Source: Echinostoma caproni (taxonomy: Eukaryota; Platyhelminthes; Trematoda; Plagiorchiida; Echinostomatidae). From it: DNA of 32,144 nt. This document shows, piece by piece, positions 20,801 through 32,094 of this stretch (positions are counted from its first letter, which is position 1; every line of letters begins with the position of its first letter). The translations under genes were made by a program, and so were the position numbers. The DNA lies in contig UZAN01041180.1 of assembly GCA_900618425.1 (NCBI GenBank), positions 30,446-62,589 of the forward strand. The letters run 5' to 3'. Below the pieces are notes generated by a model. The model was given only the letters and a program-made list of their open reading frames with translations, was not told where the DNA came from and did no database searches.

Positions 20801-22572
20801 AATTTTACTTTTAGTGTTCAATCTGGCAGTTTAAAGTTTGATCCATTCACCCATTTTATTCACAGTCAGTGTCGCTCCATAGCAATCAGCTGCACAAGTA
20901 TCTATACCGTGTGAGTGAAACGCCACTGAGAAGATATATTCCGAGGTGTTAAAATGAAAATGATTGACCCGGCACATCAGTGGCATTAGCGTGCAGATAG
21001 TGCGCATCCTAATTGTTTGCATGGAAAGCTAAATTATACTTGATTAGGACACGGAGGTCAAAATAAAAATTGTCAGATCAAGGCACTTCAATTGAGTGAG
21101 CCATTCTACAATTATTTCTGGGTTGCTTCAGTGGTTTCACCAGTGCTCTGTATAAGTCTGTATAAACCAAAACGGTTATTAAGAGTGTTGTTGCGGATTG
21201 GAACAATTGAGGTGGTTTTTTAGATGGAATAGGGGGGTTTCTGCTGGAGCTGATATTCGGATTTTAACCACGTCATTATAGGTTCCAATTACGGTTTATT
21301 GATGAGTCTGATGCGATTTGCTGTGAATTTGGCCATAATATCTCCAAGGTTATACCAAGTTGTAGTTTGAAAGAGTGATATTCTGCGTGACAAACTAAAC
21401 ATTGCTTTCACGTCATTCTCACGAACAAAGCTTTTGTGTATTCGAGAATCCAATGAAAGATCAACCGTTTGCCTAACGAAAAGAAGCTCAAACTACTAGT
21501 TTTCCTAAGGCTTACGGTGGTTGCCTAATGGCTTTCGTGAGGAAGGCATTTGAAGCAGTGTAACTGGAACAGAACTTCATGATGAACATTTATCTCCAGT
21601 TTATGCTTGAGATGGGAGACAAACAGAAGCTTAATGCTGGAGAGAAAAACGCAAGCAACGGTAATTAATCGACTTTTATCCGATATAATGCAATATACAG
21701 CAAGGTTTTTAAACTCCAGTTGTACCAGTAAACCCCTATCTAGAGAAAGCACCTCAGGGATTGAATAAATTGGGTAGGTCGTGACGATACTATAATACTG
21801 CTGACAATAAGTATATTGAATGGTCAGACGATATGGCCTAAAAGCGCACCACCGGTTTTGTATTCCTTGCCGCTCATCAAGCATGCATATCCCGTAATCA
21901 TTGGCAAAGTTGTTCTCACATTTGTACTCCAAAATATTAATTACCCAACGCAAACGTCATTTGCATGTCTGGGAGTCGATTAAAGATAATCCAATCTCGA
22001 AGAATCATTTTGATGATTTTGTATTATGTTTTGGTGGTTGGACTAGTCCTACCTCACGGCGTTTATTAGGACTGGCTTATTCTGGTGCTAAGGAGGAGCA
22101 ATAACTGGGCAAGTGTTTTGTTGGGAAAAAAACAAAATAAATCAATATCAACTGGCAGCCAGAAAACAAATACGGTGGAGGTTGTTACAGGTTATACAAA
22201 AGAGGAGAATAAGGACGTGAGTCTGGTATCCAGGAGTACACTTGTGCCACAACGATTGAGCAATGGGTGTTGCAACATTTTCAATAGGACCTGGAACTAA
22301 TCAGTATCTTGTTGACCTGAAGCCTTTGGGTATAAAGTGAAGTTGCTTAATCTTTTATTGAAATAATTATTGCACCCACGAAATGCTTATTGTTTAAAAG
22401 GGCTTTGAAAGATTTCTGGTAGAAAAATGCCATCCAGACAAAACGGCAAAAAACTGCTTTTACCCTCAGCTATTTTGTTAAACCTGTCTCACTCATGGTA
22501 GTCGCAAGCAATGGACGACAAGGGTTTGAGGAGACTAGATTCCACAATTTGTTTTCGTGCATTGAGTTAATC
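17886..22572. other. No recognisable complete gene
   Basis: Mostly unassigned AT-rich DNA. Apart from the sushi-like frame at 18612-18797, open frames include 21525-21953 minus (142 codons) and 21901-22104 plus (67 codons), neither recognised. A stretch at 20526-20747 minus is open and holds a GTTCGATCC B-box-like sequence on the opposite strand near 20620. I could not find a matching A box. Confidence 0.45.
18612..18797 (+). other. Open frame with a sushi (CCP)-like cysteine pattern
   Basis: The 61-codon frame contains 'CSEANCKAPGIPEYHNRRIF' starting near 18678. The Cys-Lys-Ala-Pro-Gly-Ile-Pro-Glu pattern followed by a Gly, hydrophobic-Arg-Phe and Gly-Cys-Gly-Leu run resembles the first half of a sushi/CCP repeat. 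The second half (a Trp and a final Cys) is not present in frame, and stops follow. I see no strong splice acceptor. It could be a decayed exon of an extracellular protein or a coincidence. Confidence 0.18.
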
Positions 22573-22690
22573 ATGCTGTTTCGCTATGATTTGATCTCAT
22601 CAGCACTGGGAATATATCGATCCAAGTGATGCTAGAACCCGGGACCAGAACGTAAGAATTCCATAGACTTGACCACCGCGAAGCTGATCC
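22573..22690 (-). repeat. tRNA-derived SINE, minus-strand copy
   Basis: Read on the minus strand from 22690, it gives GATCAGCTTCGCGGTGGTC, then CTTACGTTCTGG and the decayed B box GGGTTCTAGCATC, then CCAGTGCTGATGAG and GCGAAACAGC. It aligns with the plus-strand SINE at 8491-8700 through the A-box region, an identical CTTACGTTCT block and into the body. The B box has lost the canonical GGTTCGANTCC form, so this copy is probably transcriptionally dead. Confidence 0.62.
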
Positions 22691-22823
22691 GACAGTTTTT
22701 CCACCTGTCTATACATGCAATATTTTCAAGCTTGTTGCAGGTGATACACCTCACTGATCTTAGCATGAGTTTCCATTTGGAAACATTTCAAACCTGACTA
22801 CTTATTACATGACAGTAGTGCAG

Positions 22824-22940
22824 GATGTGATTCGATTTTATGATGAATTTCCCTATGTACCGAGCGAAAGAAACACAACACGATCAAATAAAATCCTTAA
22901 CATCCTCTCATATAAAAAGCCCAATCGAATGTTTGCTTCT
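22824..22940 (+). CDS. Candidate internal exon (39 codons), unknown protein
   Basis: The segment lies between a CAG acceptor ending at 22823, with a CTGAC branch-like site about 30 bases upstream, and a consensus donor GTAAGT at 22941. It is 117 bases, so it starts and ends in phase 0 when read from GAT. The translation opens 'DVIRFYDEFPYVPSERN' and ends 'KKPNRMFAS', with no stop. The pyrimidine tract before the acceptor is weak. No partner exon with matching phase was identified nearby, and I do not recognise the sequence. Transcript evidence would be needed to accept it. Confidence 0.22.
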
Positions 22941-24970
22941 GTAAGTGCTATTCTGCATATTTTCATCATTTTTATTGTTACCACATGTGTGCGGTAGACC
23001 TATTGATTTGTGTTCATAGCCAAACTAGTTAGGAATCAATAAGTTCAGCACAAAGTAGACCCATCACATTCTGCAGACTAGGTACCATGATTATTGCGCG
23101 CAATGCGCCATTAGTCACTGCCGTAAAGTTACAAACGTTCATATTTCGTCCACGACACAATCCTTGATTCAACCCACTGGAGTGCGATCAGATAAACCTT
23201 TCACAGTTCGACTTAGTTACGTTGTTCCACCGGGACAGGTGAATTACATTTAGCAGTACACAAATTTCATCAACTAGCATCATTCCAGCTGGTTGAATCA
23301 AGGCTTGACAAGTACCGAAGAGATGATAATTACGAAGCATTAGACTGAGTATGATCAGGTAATCAATGTACTTGAGTTTTCCGTCCTCCCTTTACGGCCA
23401 AGGGAACATAATTTAATATCAGTTGTGCTCTTAAATGTGCGCTTTCAAACACGGCGGGGCCTTTGAAATTCAGCTGTGCTTATCGAAATTGGACAACTAT
23501 TGGACAACTATTGTAGTGAATGCACTTGACTGCGCACGTTTGCATCAATTCATCAATTTTCAAGGTCAAATGCTGACCTACAGTTCCTACATTATTAAAT
23601 CTCTGTTTTTTCGCAACTGACCTCGGAATTTCAGCGTTTTCTCATTCCGTGAGGAATCGTTACAAGCGGTTAAGAAATAAACGTCAAGTTCACCACGTTC
23701 GCTGGCGAGTTGGGTTCAGGCGACGTTCAATAAACTGAATGACGATTCCGTCCATTTGTTCCAGTAACATTCACTCACCTATGGGAAAATTTCGATCACT
23801 TCCAGAATCTGGTGCATCAGAAACAATTCGAAAGTGCGGGAGTCATTTTACTCCAGGAAAGCTTGTTACATCTAGAATATTGAGGGCAATGTGGTCGGAT
23901 TGGACAGCTTTGATGTTTTCAGGAGCGACCGGATTGTAAAATTTCGTAACAGAGATGGCGGAGTGGTCACTTTCGTTAATTGAAGTTGGAGTAAGAACAC
24001 TCTTTTGATATTCTCCCACTCAACACAAGATTATTTGTACTTTTGTCGGCTGCAAGCCCAGTTTTCTCAGCGGATTTCGCTTTATGTACTTTGTTAATAT
24101 TTATATATATATATTCGTCACAATAACCTTGTTTACAACGCCGGGTGACCATTGGATAGACCCCAGTGGCAGGAATTTCATGTTTTATTCCAATGTGCTT
24201 TCCGCAGTCGAAGAAACAAACAAACTAGTGGAGATGATTAATTATAGAATCGTTTGAAACTGGATTCAGAATGCAGCAGTAAACCTGGTTTCATACCGAA
24301 ATCAATGAAAAAAGTATCCGACTATATTCACAACACACCGAATCGATTGATCCAATCGGGTTATATTGGATGGATGGGCCTGCTAATTTCCATTAAGCCT
24401 CTTGTGTGTGATTCATTCAGGGTCGTGTTTAACTACAACGCAATACGCATACAGTGCATGATAACATGAAATGTTTGCTGTCGCGCCTTAGAGGACTGAA
24501 ATTCCTCGGTAACTTAGTTTCGATAGCTATAAGCACGATATGGGCAGAACATGGCTACGGGCAGCAGGATGAAGTCCAATACGGTAGCAATGTTTATCGA
24601 CAGTGGTGATAATCGTGGTTCTAAAATCATAAAGCAATAATAAAGCATAAAAGGTAACTTACAGCCAGGTGAGCAACCAAATTGCTGGGCAGCAGTAACA
24701 GTTCGTGACAGCAATGATTAGAATAAGGTCTATCCGGCAGGCAGCTAAGCGTAACAGTAGCGCAGCTGTGAAATTCAAATTGGGAAAGGTTGCGGTACCG
24801 TAGGGAAAAGTCTTACAATACATTTAGTTCCGAAATAAACGATAGAGAAGGAATTTACAGTGGATTGAGGTGAAACGTAGTAGATGTCAACAAGTTGGAA
24901 TGCGATACAAAGAGGTGGTGTTAAACAAAGGTGGGCGTGTCAGACGGTAGCATTGACAAAGGCAGTAAAA
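22941..24970. other. No recognisable gene
   Basis: Unassigned. ATTGGACAACT is tandemly duplicated near 23490-23515, and a short (TA)n run occurs at 24102-24114. Frames at 23739-23939 and 24254-24469 plus are not recognised. On the minus strand a GTGAGTGA donor-like site follows a short open stretch near 23780, without an acceptor I would defend. Confidence 0.45.
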
Positions 24971-24972
24971 AG

Positions 24973-25058
24973 TCGCTCAGTAGGTGTGCGCGTTGTGGTG
25001 GTAATGTGTGAGTTAACCAGGGGTGTTCCGCGATTCGAGCCCTGCTGGTGGCAGGTTT
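24973..25058 (+). repeat. Decayed tRNA-like SINE head
   Basis: GTCGCTCAGTAGG (from 24973) resembles a tRNA A box. GTGAGTTAACC (25008-25018) recalls an asparagine-type anticodon loop, and CGATTCGAGCCCTGC (B box GATTCGAGCCC at 25032-25042) follows. The distance between A box and anticodon-like loop is longer than in a real tRNA, and the stems do not fold cleanly. It is unlike the SINE at 8491-8700 and would be a different family. The 90-codon frame over it (24884-25156) is probably incidental. Confidence 0.4.
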
Positions 25059-25059
25059 T

Positions 25060-28000
25060 TACTCGCAGAACAAACGATCAGAGAAGTTTCATGCCAGTGG
25101 AAAACCGCAACCTTATGAATAAACATTTGGAAATCACAGCATTAAAGGCCCAGTGAATACGCTATCATAATGTATGAATTTCATGAATATAGACACCGTA
25201 GGATGCACAGAAAAAGAAGTCTAACTGGCGGGAAAGTAAACGTCCTTATGCTAATCGTTAGTAGTATGATGGACACAGGGGAAGAAACGTCTAATTACGA
25301 ATAGTAATTACCATGAATATATCATCGCTCAGAATATTTAGATCATGCACTAATGTCCAACTGTACCAAATTTACACCAAATTACATTCCAGCAATGGAG
25401 CTATTCATTGACACTATACACATTTATCGCGAGAGGCTTCAGTAACACGAATGTTGGTTTTCGAGACAGTATTCAATTAACTAACGTCGTGCATGTTTCC
25501 GCCTACGTTACTTTTGATCAATCGTTTGTCAAGGATTCTTAAAATTTTTCTATCTACAATGGGCACCTCTAAAAAATTTTAATCACAACACGCCTATCTA
25601 CCCCATCTATACTCACCCTTCTCATTGTAAAGTATTTCGAAGGACACGTTACCCCAAGGACCTGGTTAATCTAAGAGTATTGATTACGGAAGCTGACTTT
25701 AAGTTATTATGCCATCCAGACAGCCTATTTTGATCACCAGAGCAGTTACATAAGATATTTCTTGTCTCACTGAGACCCGTTACATCAGTCCTGTTTGGTT
25801 TTCCCCTCCAATTTTCAAATGATTCACAAGGTTAAATTATTGGGCGCACAAAACAGGCAACTGAGCGGCAGTCAAGAAAATCACAGTCTTGATCTGTTTG
25901 GTAATCAAATGCTTTAACAAAATCTACAGTTGTGCTACATGTTGAGTTCAACTATAAACTACGCTGTTCCTTTTATGAATCACAGAACCCTGTAGGCTGA
26001 GTTCACCGTTTCAAGTTTTCATATTCTCCAGTCATTGAATGGTCTGACTATTTAGGTTTTCCATAATGCACCTAAATACCATAATGTTTTTTATGAAGCT
26101 TGCTCAGTGTGATTTTTTTCACTCGTTTAAACGCCAGGATCAGCACTTTTATAAACGTGTCAAGGCGATAGTTTCTATCCATTCCTTGGTGCACTTCCTG
26201 CAGCTCACCAATCAATCCGTTACGAACAACCTCAGTACACATTTTAACACACGCATATTGTTCGTTCAGTGACAGATGTGATGATATAATTAATGGTAGC
26301 TTAAAATATCGGATCTTCTGAGTTTCTTTAGGTTCGAATCCATTGCATTAGGTTTCGTTATCGCAGCTATTGCGCGTCCCATCCGTCCCCCAGGGTTTAG
26401 GCGTTCATGTGACTTGAGACACTGTGTTTGAGATGGGAGGTTTGATGACCGGAAATGAAATGACAATAAACACTGCTTATTGGTTCCACCAAGGAATTCT
26501 TTCGTTTCATCAGATAAATCTTATTAATCTCTGTTAACATTCGTTGGTTTTTCCCTGTTTACTCAAATAATTCCCTACCAAGCATTATACATTTACATTG
26601 CAGATAAATGTTGTTGTTGTTGTTTTGGATAAATGTCGTCAAGTTATTGTGAAGAGCAGAAAAGATAGATTCTATAGGGACCTGAAACATTTCACAACCG
26701 AAAAATACTACGAAACCGGACAGTACCGATATTACGATAGCTTGTTTATCATAAGAAAGTGAGAAAGGTCTCACACTGTGGTAGCTGAAGCCGACTTCAA
26801 GTAGGGAGGGAAAATCGAATCATTCGACCGACAGTTTACAAACCAGCTGACAATATCATTCAAAGCCAAAGCTGCGGATTTTGTAATCAGAGCGCTCAAA
26901 TGGTAAATAATTTTCATATTTACTTGGGATAAAGTTGTGGGGAACAGGTTCATTATTTCTGTGGGAGAAAAAACCGAACAGAGAGAGAATCACACTTTGA
27001 ATACATCAACATTGAGAGTAAAAGAATACAGTTGTTAGCCATTGTAAGGGGTAAAGTGGGTGCCATAAGATGAATTATTTATAGGACCATAAGAACCGGC
27101 AGCTTTTCGATCAAACTTCAGAATATACCGCAAAAGGGAGCTGAAGGCTTTCACGTAATCCTGGAATGGCACTGGTGCCTTCGTCGGGAAGAAACGCCAC
27201 AGACTGCACAAATTGCATGAAGCATGAAGTGGGCACGTTGATCGTTTGCAGGTACACTGTATGAGATCGCTGAAATTCAGTAATGAAATTTTATGGTTCG
27301 GAAGAGTCTGTTTTCAGAAAACCTGGAAGCTATTCTGTACTTGATAGATCGTTTTGGAATGCGGTTCCATAAATGAGCTGATCTTCAATAGTCGAAAATT
27401 GTTCCACAGGCTGTGCAAAAGTTACACTATTCAGCACTGCATGACGAAAATTGGGTAGCACATGCTTCCAGCGCGATGGACGCCACAGAATCTGTGTAAG
27501 ACGTTTTTCCGTTGTTTGGTAGAATCGGAGCCTGAGAAACTCTGACTTGCATATTGAGTTAATTACTCCATTATCTGAAAAAATGCAGTATGTTCTCTTC
27601 AAATAATGGAGCGATTTTAAATTTGCGTACTTCCATACCACAAACACAATACAGCTTATCCAAATATGACCAAATTTTCTCTCTCTCTCAGAAAAGATTC
27701 CATACAGAATTATGAGCTGATTCGTTAACCTGATTGATTTCAATCAGAAGCGGGAAGTCTTAAATATGGCATTTTTGTGTTAGGCAAAATGCCATGACCC
27801 CTCGAATCGAACAAATCTGTATGTGTGTACTGATTCAACCACGTCGAAGCATTATTGCAGAACATGTGCAGACGGGTCAGCTCTTTGCAAAATAACGGAC
27901 AAATCAGATAGTCATCAGGAATGAACCTAACCGAACTGCATGACGGGTAAGTATATGAATAGAATGAGTTAAATGTTTGCAAAAGGTTCAGTTGGAGAGA

Positions 28001-30540
28001 TTTTAGGCAGTTACTGATCTCATGGTATTTTTGGGGTTGCCACCAGCATACCCCTCTTTGATCATTCCTGTCACAGAATCTGATCAATGAAAATTTTGAT
28101 CAAACGTTTACATATAACAAATGACCAACCAATCCGATAATATATCAGATGCATTGTCGCATTTTTCATTCCGATGATGAATGGCAACAAACTTTTGCGG
28201 TTCAGTACCCTTCGCGGATGTGGGAATTTGATTCGCCTTTATCCTCTATGCTTCCCAAAATTCAAATCTTAACCCTAACGTTCGTGGTTTGAATTAAGAC
28301 ATGGTTACGAAATCAAGTAGAAACGAGAATGCTTCTCCGTCCTTATTATTGACCAGTGCAAAATTTTGTTCAGTATTTCACAGCGTATACATAACTATTT
28401 TCTGTTTCCAATTTCTATTCTCTTTATTTGGATCTCATTCTATTGAAAACATGAACTGCATTCCAAACTCAGTGGTAACATCCCTAACGCGGGCACTATG
28501 GCTTCTGATGTGGTATAATTTACTTAAATTTATTGCATAAAATATAACCACCTGAGTCCGTAAATTACTTAACTGCTTTCCGATGGCTGTCAATACTTGC
28601 TACATTCAAAAAGCACCGGTCTGATGATATCAGTTAGTGAGGAAATACAGGTCACTGGACTAAAACGGACTGATTGTAAATCTGCCAAATTAGTTTACAA
28701 GGTGAACAAAAAGTAAGTGCAGATCGATAAAACACTGGGATCGATTCATTCACTCCAAATCTGTAGAGTAGACCAGTCATGTGTGATTCAATGAGCGTAA
28801 GCTAGCATCAACCACACAACTTTCTGTGGACTGATATAAAATCTAAATAAAAGACTTAGCCTGGCAGCATGTATTTTTCAATTTACGAAACACATGCCTG
28901 GTCGAGTTGACAATTTCCATTGGGTTCGAGTTTTCAGTCACCAACACTGAATTTCACGGATTGAGTTGGTGCATAAATACCGTGATATGGCAAGCAGAGT
29001 AAGGGGCGAAACGAATGAAGTGTGATCCAGTTTTCGCCAACAAACAACACTTCTCGACGATTTTGTCTGGGTGCACCAAGGGCGTTTCAATTTGCCTCTA
29101 CATGCACACATGAAAACGTGTGGCTAATCAACTATTTGTAGAAGTCATTCGCACCCGTAAAGATTAGCTATTTGATCATGCAATCACTACAAAACAGCAT
29201 TGTAGTTTGATGTTTATTTGGTTGATTTTCATGGGTGGAAGATTTGACGGATCGTTTCCATATTAGTGAAGACATTTTTTGGGAAGTACAGCGTTGACTC
29301 GAGTGAGTTCATTCTTTCTTAACGATAAATTTGTTTCACTTATATTACAAGGTCACGTTACAATATTGAAAGTCAAAGCTGAATAACTATCCTGATTTGA
29401 CATTTAGGTGCAACCAAATAGAATTCTCACTGAGCGTTTCATTCGATTCGTTCAAGGATTACATGGTACTTGTATAACTTTATGTACTCTTACCTTTCAA
29501 TGCTTCACTAGCCCAAGGGGACACCGCTGCGTTAACGCTATTCATCGATATAATTAATAGCAGTGACTGTAGAGAACTGCTGTATGAGATTAGGTGAACT
29601 TAAAAGGTTTGCCATGGTTTCCTCTAGAAATTGCCTTGTAACCACATAGGTAATACGACTCTAAAAAATAACCTTCGAAACAAGTATAAGGAAAACGGAG
29701 CTGAATTTCTTTATAGGTTTCTTCAAATTTGTAGCATTGCGTCTATAAATCAATCGAACTTACCCAAGCGAGCCCTAAATTTGCCCACTCGTCACAAGTA
29801 CGTGATATCTGTGACATCAGATGCTATAGCTGGAGAAGGGCATGCTGAAACATTCTTCTAAAAACAAAAAGCATTTATGCTTCTAGCTCAGGATGTGTCA
29901 CACACACACTAGAAAACTCCAGTGCAATTTTATGTTCCACATTGGCTCGTTATAATACTGCTCATCGGGTAACAATTGAATGCACAATCTGCACGAATTC
30001 CTATCATCTGACTCAAATCAACTGGATTTTGGTCACAATGCTACATTCTGATGGTCAAAGTAGACTTAAGGAGTCCGCAAATGGTTTCGGCAAGCGGGTA
30101 AAAACCGAATGATGATCGAATTCACTTTTAATGCAGTACGACTCCTGCCCTGTTTTGGCAATCTTTTCATTGATAGTGCGTATCTAAGGGAAACGTTCAT
30201 GCACTACGTGATTATGAGGCCAAAATCGATCAACCCAGTTGTGGTTGTATTCTTCTTGAAGCTGGTAGCTCCTGTGTTTGAGTTTGAAGACTATCGAATG
30301 AGTTTGAAAAGATGCAACTTTAATTCAAGAACAGAACACAGTAACTTGTCAAGTCATCACACAATTCTCTAACCGGCCTCACGTCTTTCCACAATCTTTC
30401 TATCTCCCTCTCTCTGAAAGTGCGATATAAAAATGTCTTTTTACTTCGTTTTTATTTATTGAATATACAAATTTGCAGTCAACTTTCAGGAAGGAGGCTG
30501 CAGCTATAAAAAGGCTGCCTGAGGAAAATACAGAAGACGG
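25060..30540. other. No confirmed gene; minus-strand chain of open frames and small repeats
   Basis: Beyond the minus-strand block 26559-28087 (separate entry), I see no assignable gene. GGTTCGAATCC at 26331-26341 is an exact polymerase III B-box consensus without a clear A box. Small simple repeats are (TTG)n at 26609-26626, (TC)n at 27679-27689 and (CA)n near 29899-29909. Frames at 28301-28540, 29631-29861 and 30109-30372 plus are unrecognised. Confidence 0.45.
26559..28087 (-). other. Minus-strand cluster of open frames, possible decayed gene
   Basis: Four minus-strand frames follow one another: 28087-27740 (115 codons), 27743-27330 (137 codons), a stop-free stretch about 27275-27041, and 26953-26559 in two frames (60 and 71 codons). 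Some borders look splice-like on that strand. Examples are a TTTCTCAG acceptor before the segment opening 'LRFYQTTEKRLTQI', a TGAATTTCAG acceptor near 27276, and TTTTTTCTCCCACAG near 26960. The 71-codon frame has a hydrophobic run 'AIVISVLSGFVVFFG' that could span a membrane. I could not chain the pieces with consistent phases and recognise no domain. It may be a real multi-exon gene, a pseudogene or chance. Confidence 0.2.
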
Positions 30541-30543
30541 GAG

Positions 30544-30613
30544 GTGGTGAAGCGGCTTGAACCCGAGACTTCCGGGTCAAAATTTGGTGACGTAACCACT
30601 TAGCCACCACCAC
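30544..30613 (-). repeat. tRNA-derived SINE head, minus strand
   Basis: Read from 30613, the 70 bases start with GTGGTGG, an exact-looking A box TGGCTAAGTGG (30606-30596) and a B box GGTTCAAGCC (30563-30554), and end TCACCAC. The two ends form a 7-bp acceptor-like stem (six Watson-Crick pairs and one G-T). The anticodon and D arms do not fold properly, so this is not a working tRNA gene. A repeat derived from tRNA is the best reading. Confidence 0.6.
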
Positions 30614-31780
30614 AACTCGATCGTGCATCGCTTTGTGCTCCCTGACGGAAGGTGCTCCAATGAAGCGGTGATTTTTTTAAGGATTTGCGCGAGATAGCTA
30701 AAGTGATCTAAAAACTTTGGAAGCTAAATTTTGGGGCATTGTTTTCTGTGAGTTAAACCTAGGGTGCAACAGGTTGTAATTGCTAGGATATTACAACGAA
30801 AACGTCAATCAGGGACAAGTAAATCCTTTACGGTTTTCTTTTGAGTGATGCTCTTTAAATCGGGTGAAATATGGCATCAGGGGTATCAAAATGGTCAGTT
30901 GATATGTGCCGGAAGTATGTCGACCTAGGCCAAATCTGTTACGATGACCTTTGGTGATTGAGCTATTCAGTTTCATCATTGCGTATCCACTGTAGCTCTA
31001 CCTGGGCAAGTCAAAGAATGTTTCTTACTATTGAGGGGATCCGTTTCAGAAAACAAAATACATTTTCAAAGTACTTATAGCAAACACCAAAAGAGTTACG
31101 ACCCCTACTTATCATTTGTGATCATCCAGCAGTTAGCACTATTAAAAAGTAAAACATATCTCATGAAGTCGGTACCAAACGCATCGAGGAAATGCGGTAC
31201 TAAAGGGATAAACCATGTAAAAAAACCTGCTACTCTGAACGAGAACTCATGAAAAGGATCTTATTAAGGTACGACGCAAGGAATACAAAGAAGTATCACA
31301 ATATTTCCAGAAGCATGGGCTCATAGATGAAGCAACGCACACCCCGCGACAAAAGTATTGAACCCACTTGGATGTTTGTATTATTTCCACTTTCATATGC
31401 GAGATCATCACCTATTTTGAGAATCTAGACGAAATGCTAATTAAAGTTCGAAATACCAAATTTTATCATCTGGAATTTCAACAAAACATATATCGAAAAA
31501 TAGAACGTATTTCACCCATCAAAGGCTTTATCCATAGAAGCCACTTCATTACTCCATATAAAACTTATATTCATGTCCGTTTAATACTGCTTCATTCCGT
31601 GATCGACACTATCTTCAATGCTGAGGTGTTGATTTACCTTTCAGGTAAGAATGTTTTCTGATGGATTTGAATTCGGACCTTACGAAGGTCACCATGTTTT
31701 GATGTCGAGAAGCAATAGTCATACTCATACTCATACACAAGTAATGAAAAAGGCTATATCATATTTCAAAATGTCTTCAG
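30614..31780. other. No recognisable gene
   Basis: Unassigned. A plus-strand frame at 31031-31252 (73 codons) and a short lysine/glutamate-rich frame near 31240-31358 ('EKDLIKVRRKEYKEVSQYF') look protein-like, but compete with an alternative frame and lack clear splice borders. (TCATAC)3 occurs at 31719-31736. Confidence 0.45.
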
Positions 31781-32024
31781 GGTGATCATTCGATGCTATT
31801 GGGTGTATAAGGTGCCTCTTCAGTGTACGAACACATGTATCAGAATTTTCACTCAACGCGGTATGGCGAGTTCGGTTAAGCCGTTGCCTGATAAGGCAAC
31901 GCAACGTTTCGATTTGAGGTATTGCTTCATTCCCCAGATCATGCCACCATTGGTAGACCCACGCATGGAGTCCATTACAGCTCGTTTTGTCTCTGAATTA
32001 GAAGAAGCTCCATCCCTTTCCCAA
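31781..32024 (+). CDS. Candidate exon, unknown protein
   Basis: The open stretch follows an ATGTCTTCAG acceptor-like site (31771-31780) and ends at CCAA|GTAAAG, a fair donor starting at 32025. The frame is open throughout and its end reads 'PPLVDPRMESITARFVSELE' followed by 'EAPSLSQ', which looks like ordinary protein. The middle part is less convincing and includes a GC-balanced hairpin (GTTGCCT-GATA-AGGCAAC, 31883-31900). The (ATC)n run 70 bases downstream would then lie in an intron. No family is recognised, and no upstream exon was found. Confidence 0.22.
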
Positions 32025-32094
32025 GTAAAGTGTCTCTGTTCACAAAGAGCATCTTTTTGTTTGTAAAGTTGTTAGAGCTATAATGATCATGATT

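Noticed and set aside
26559..26774. Resemblance of 'SYDKQAIVISVLSGF' to the TMEM107 region with a YDKQ motif
   Set aside because: Only four identical residues plus hydrophobicity agree, and the upstream and downstream parts do not match.
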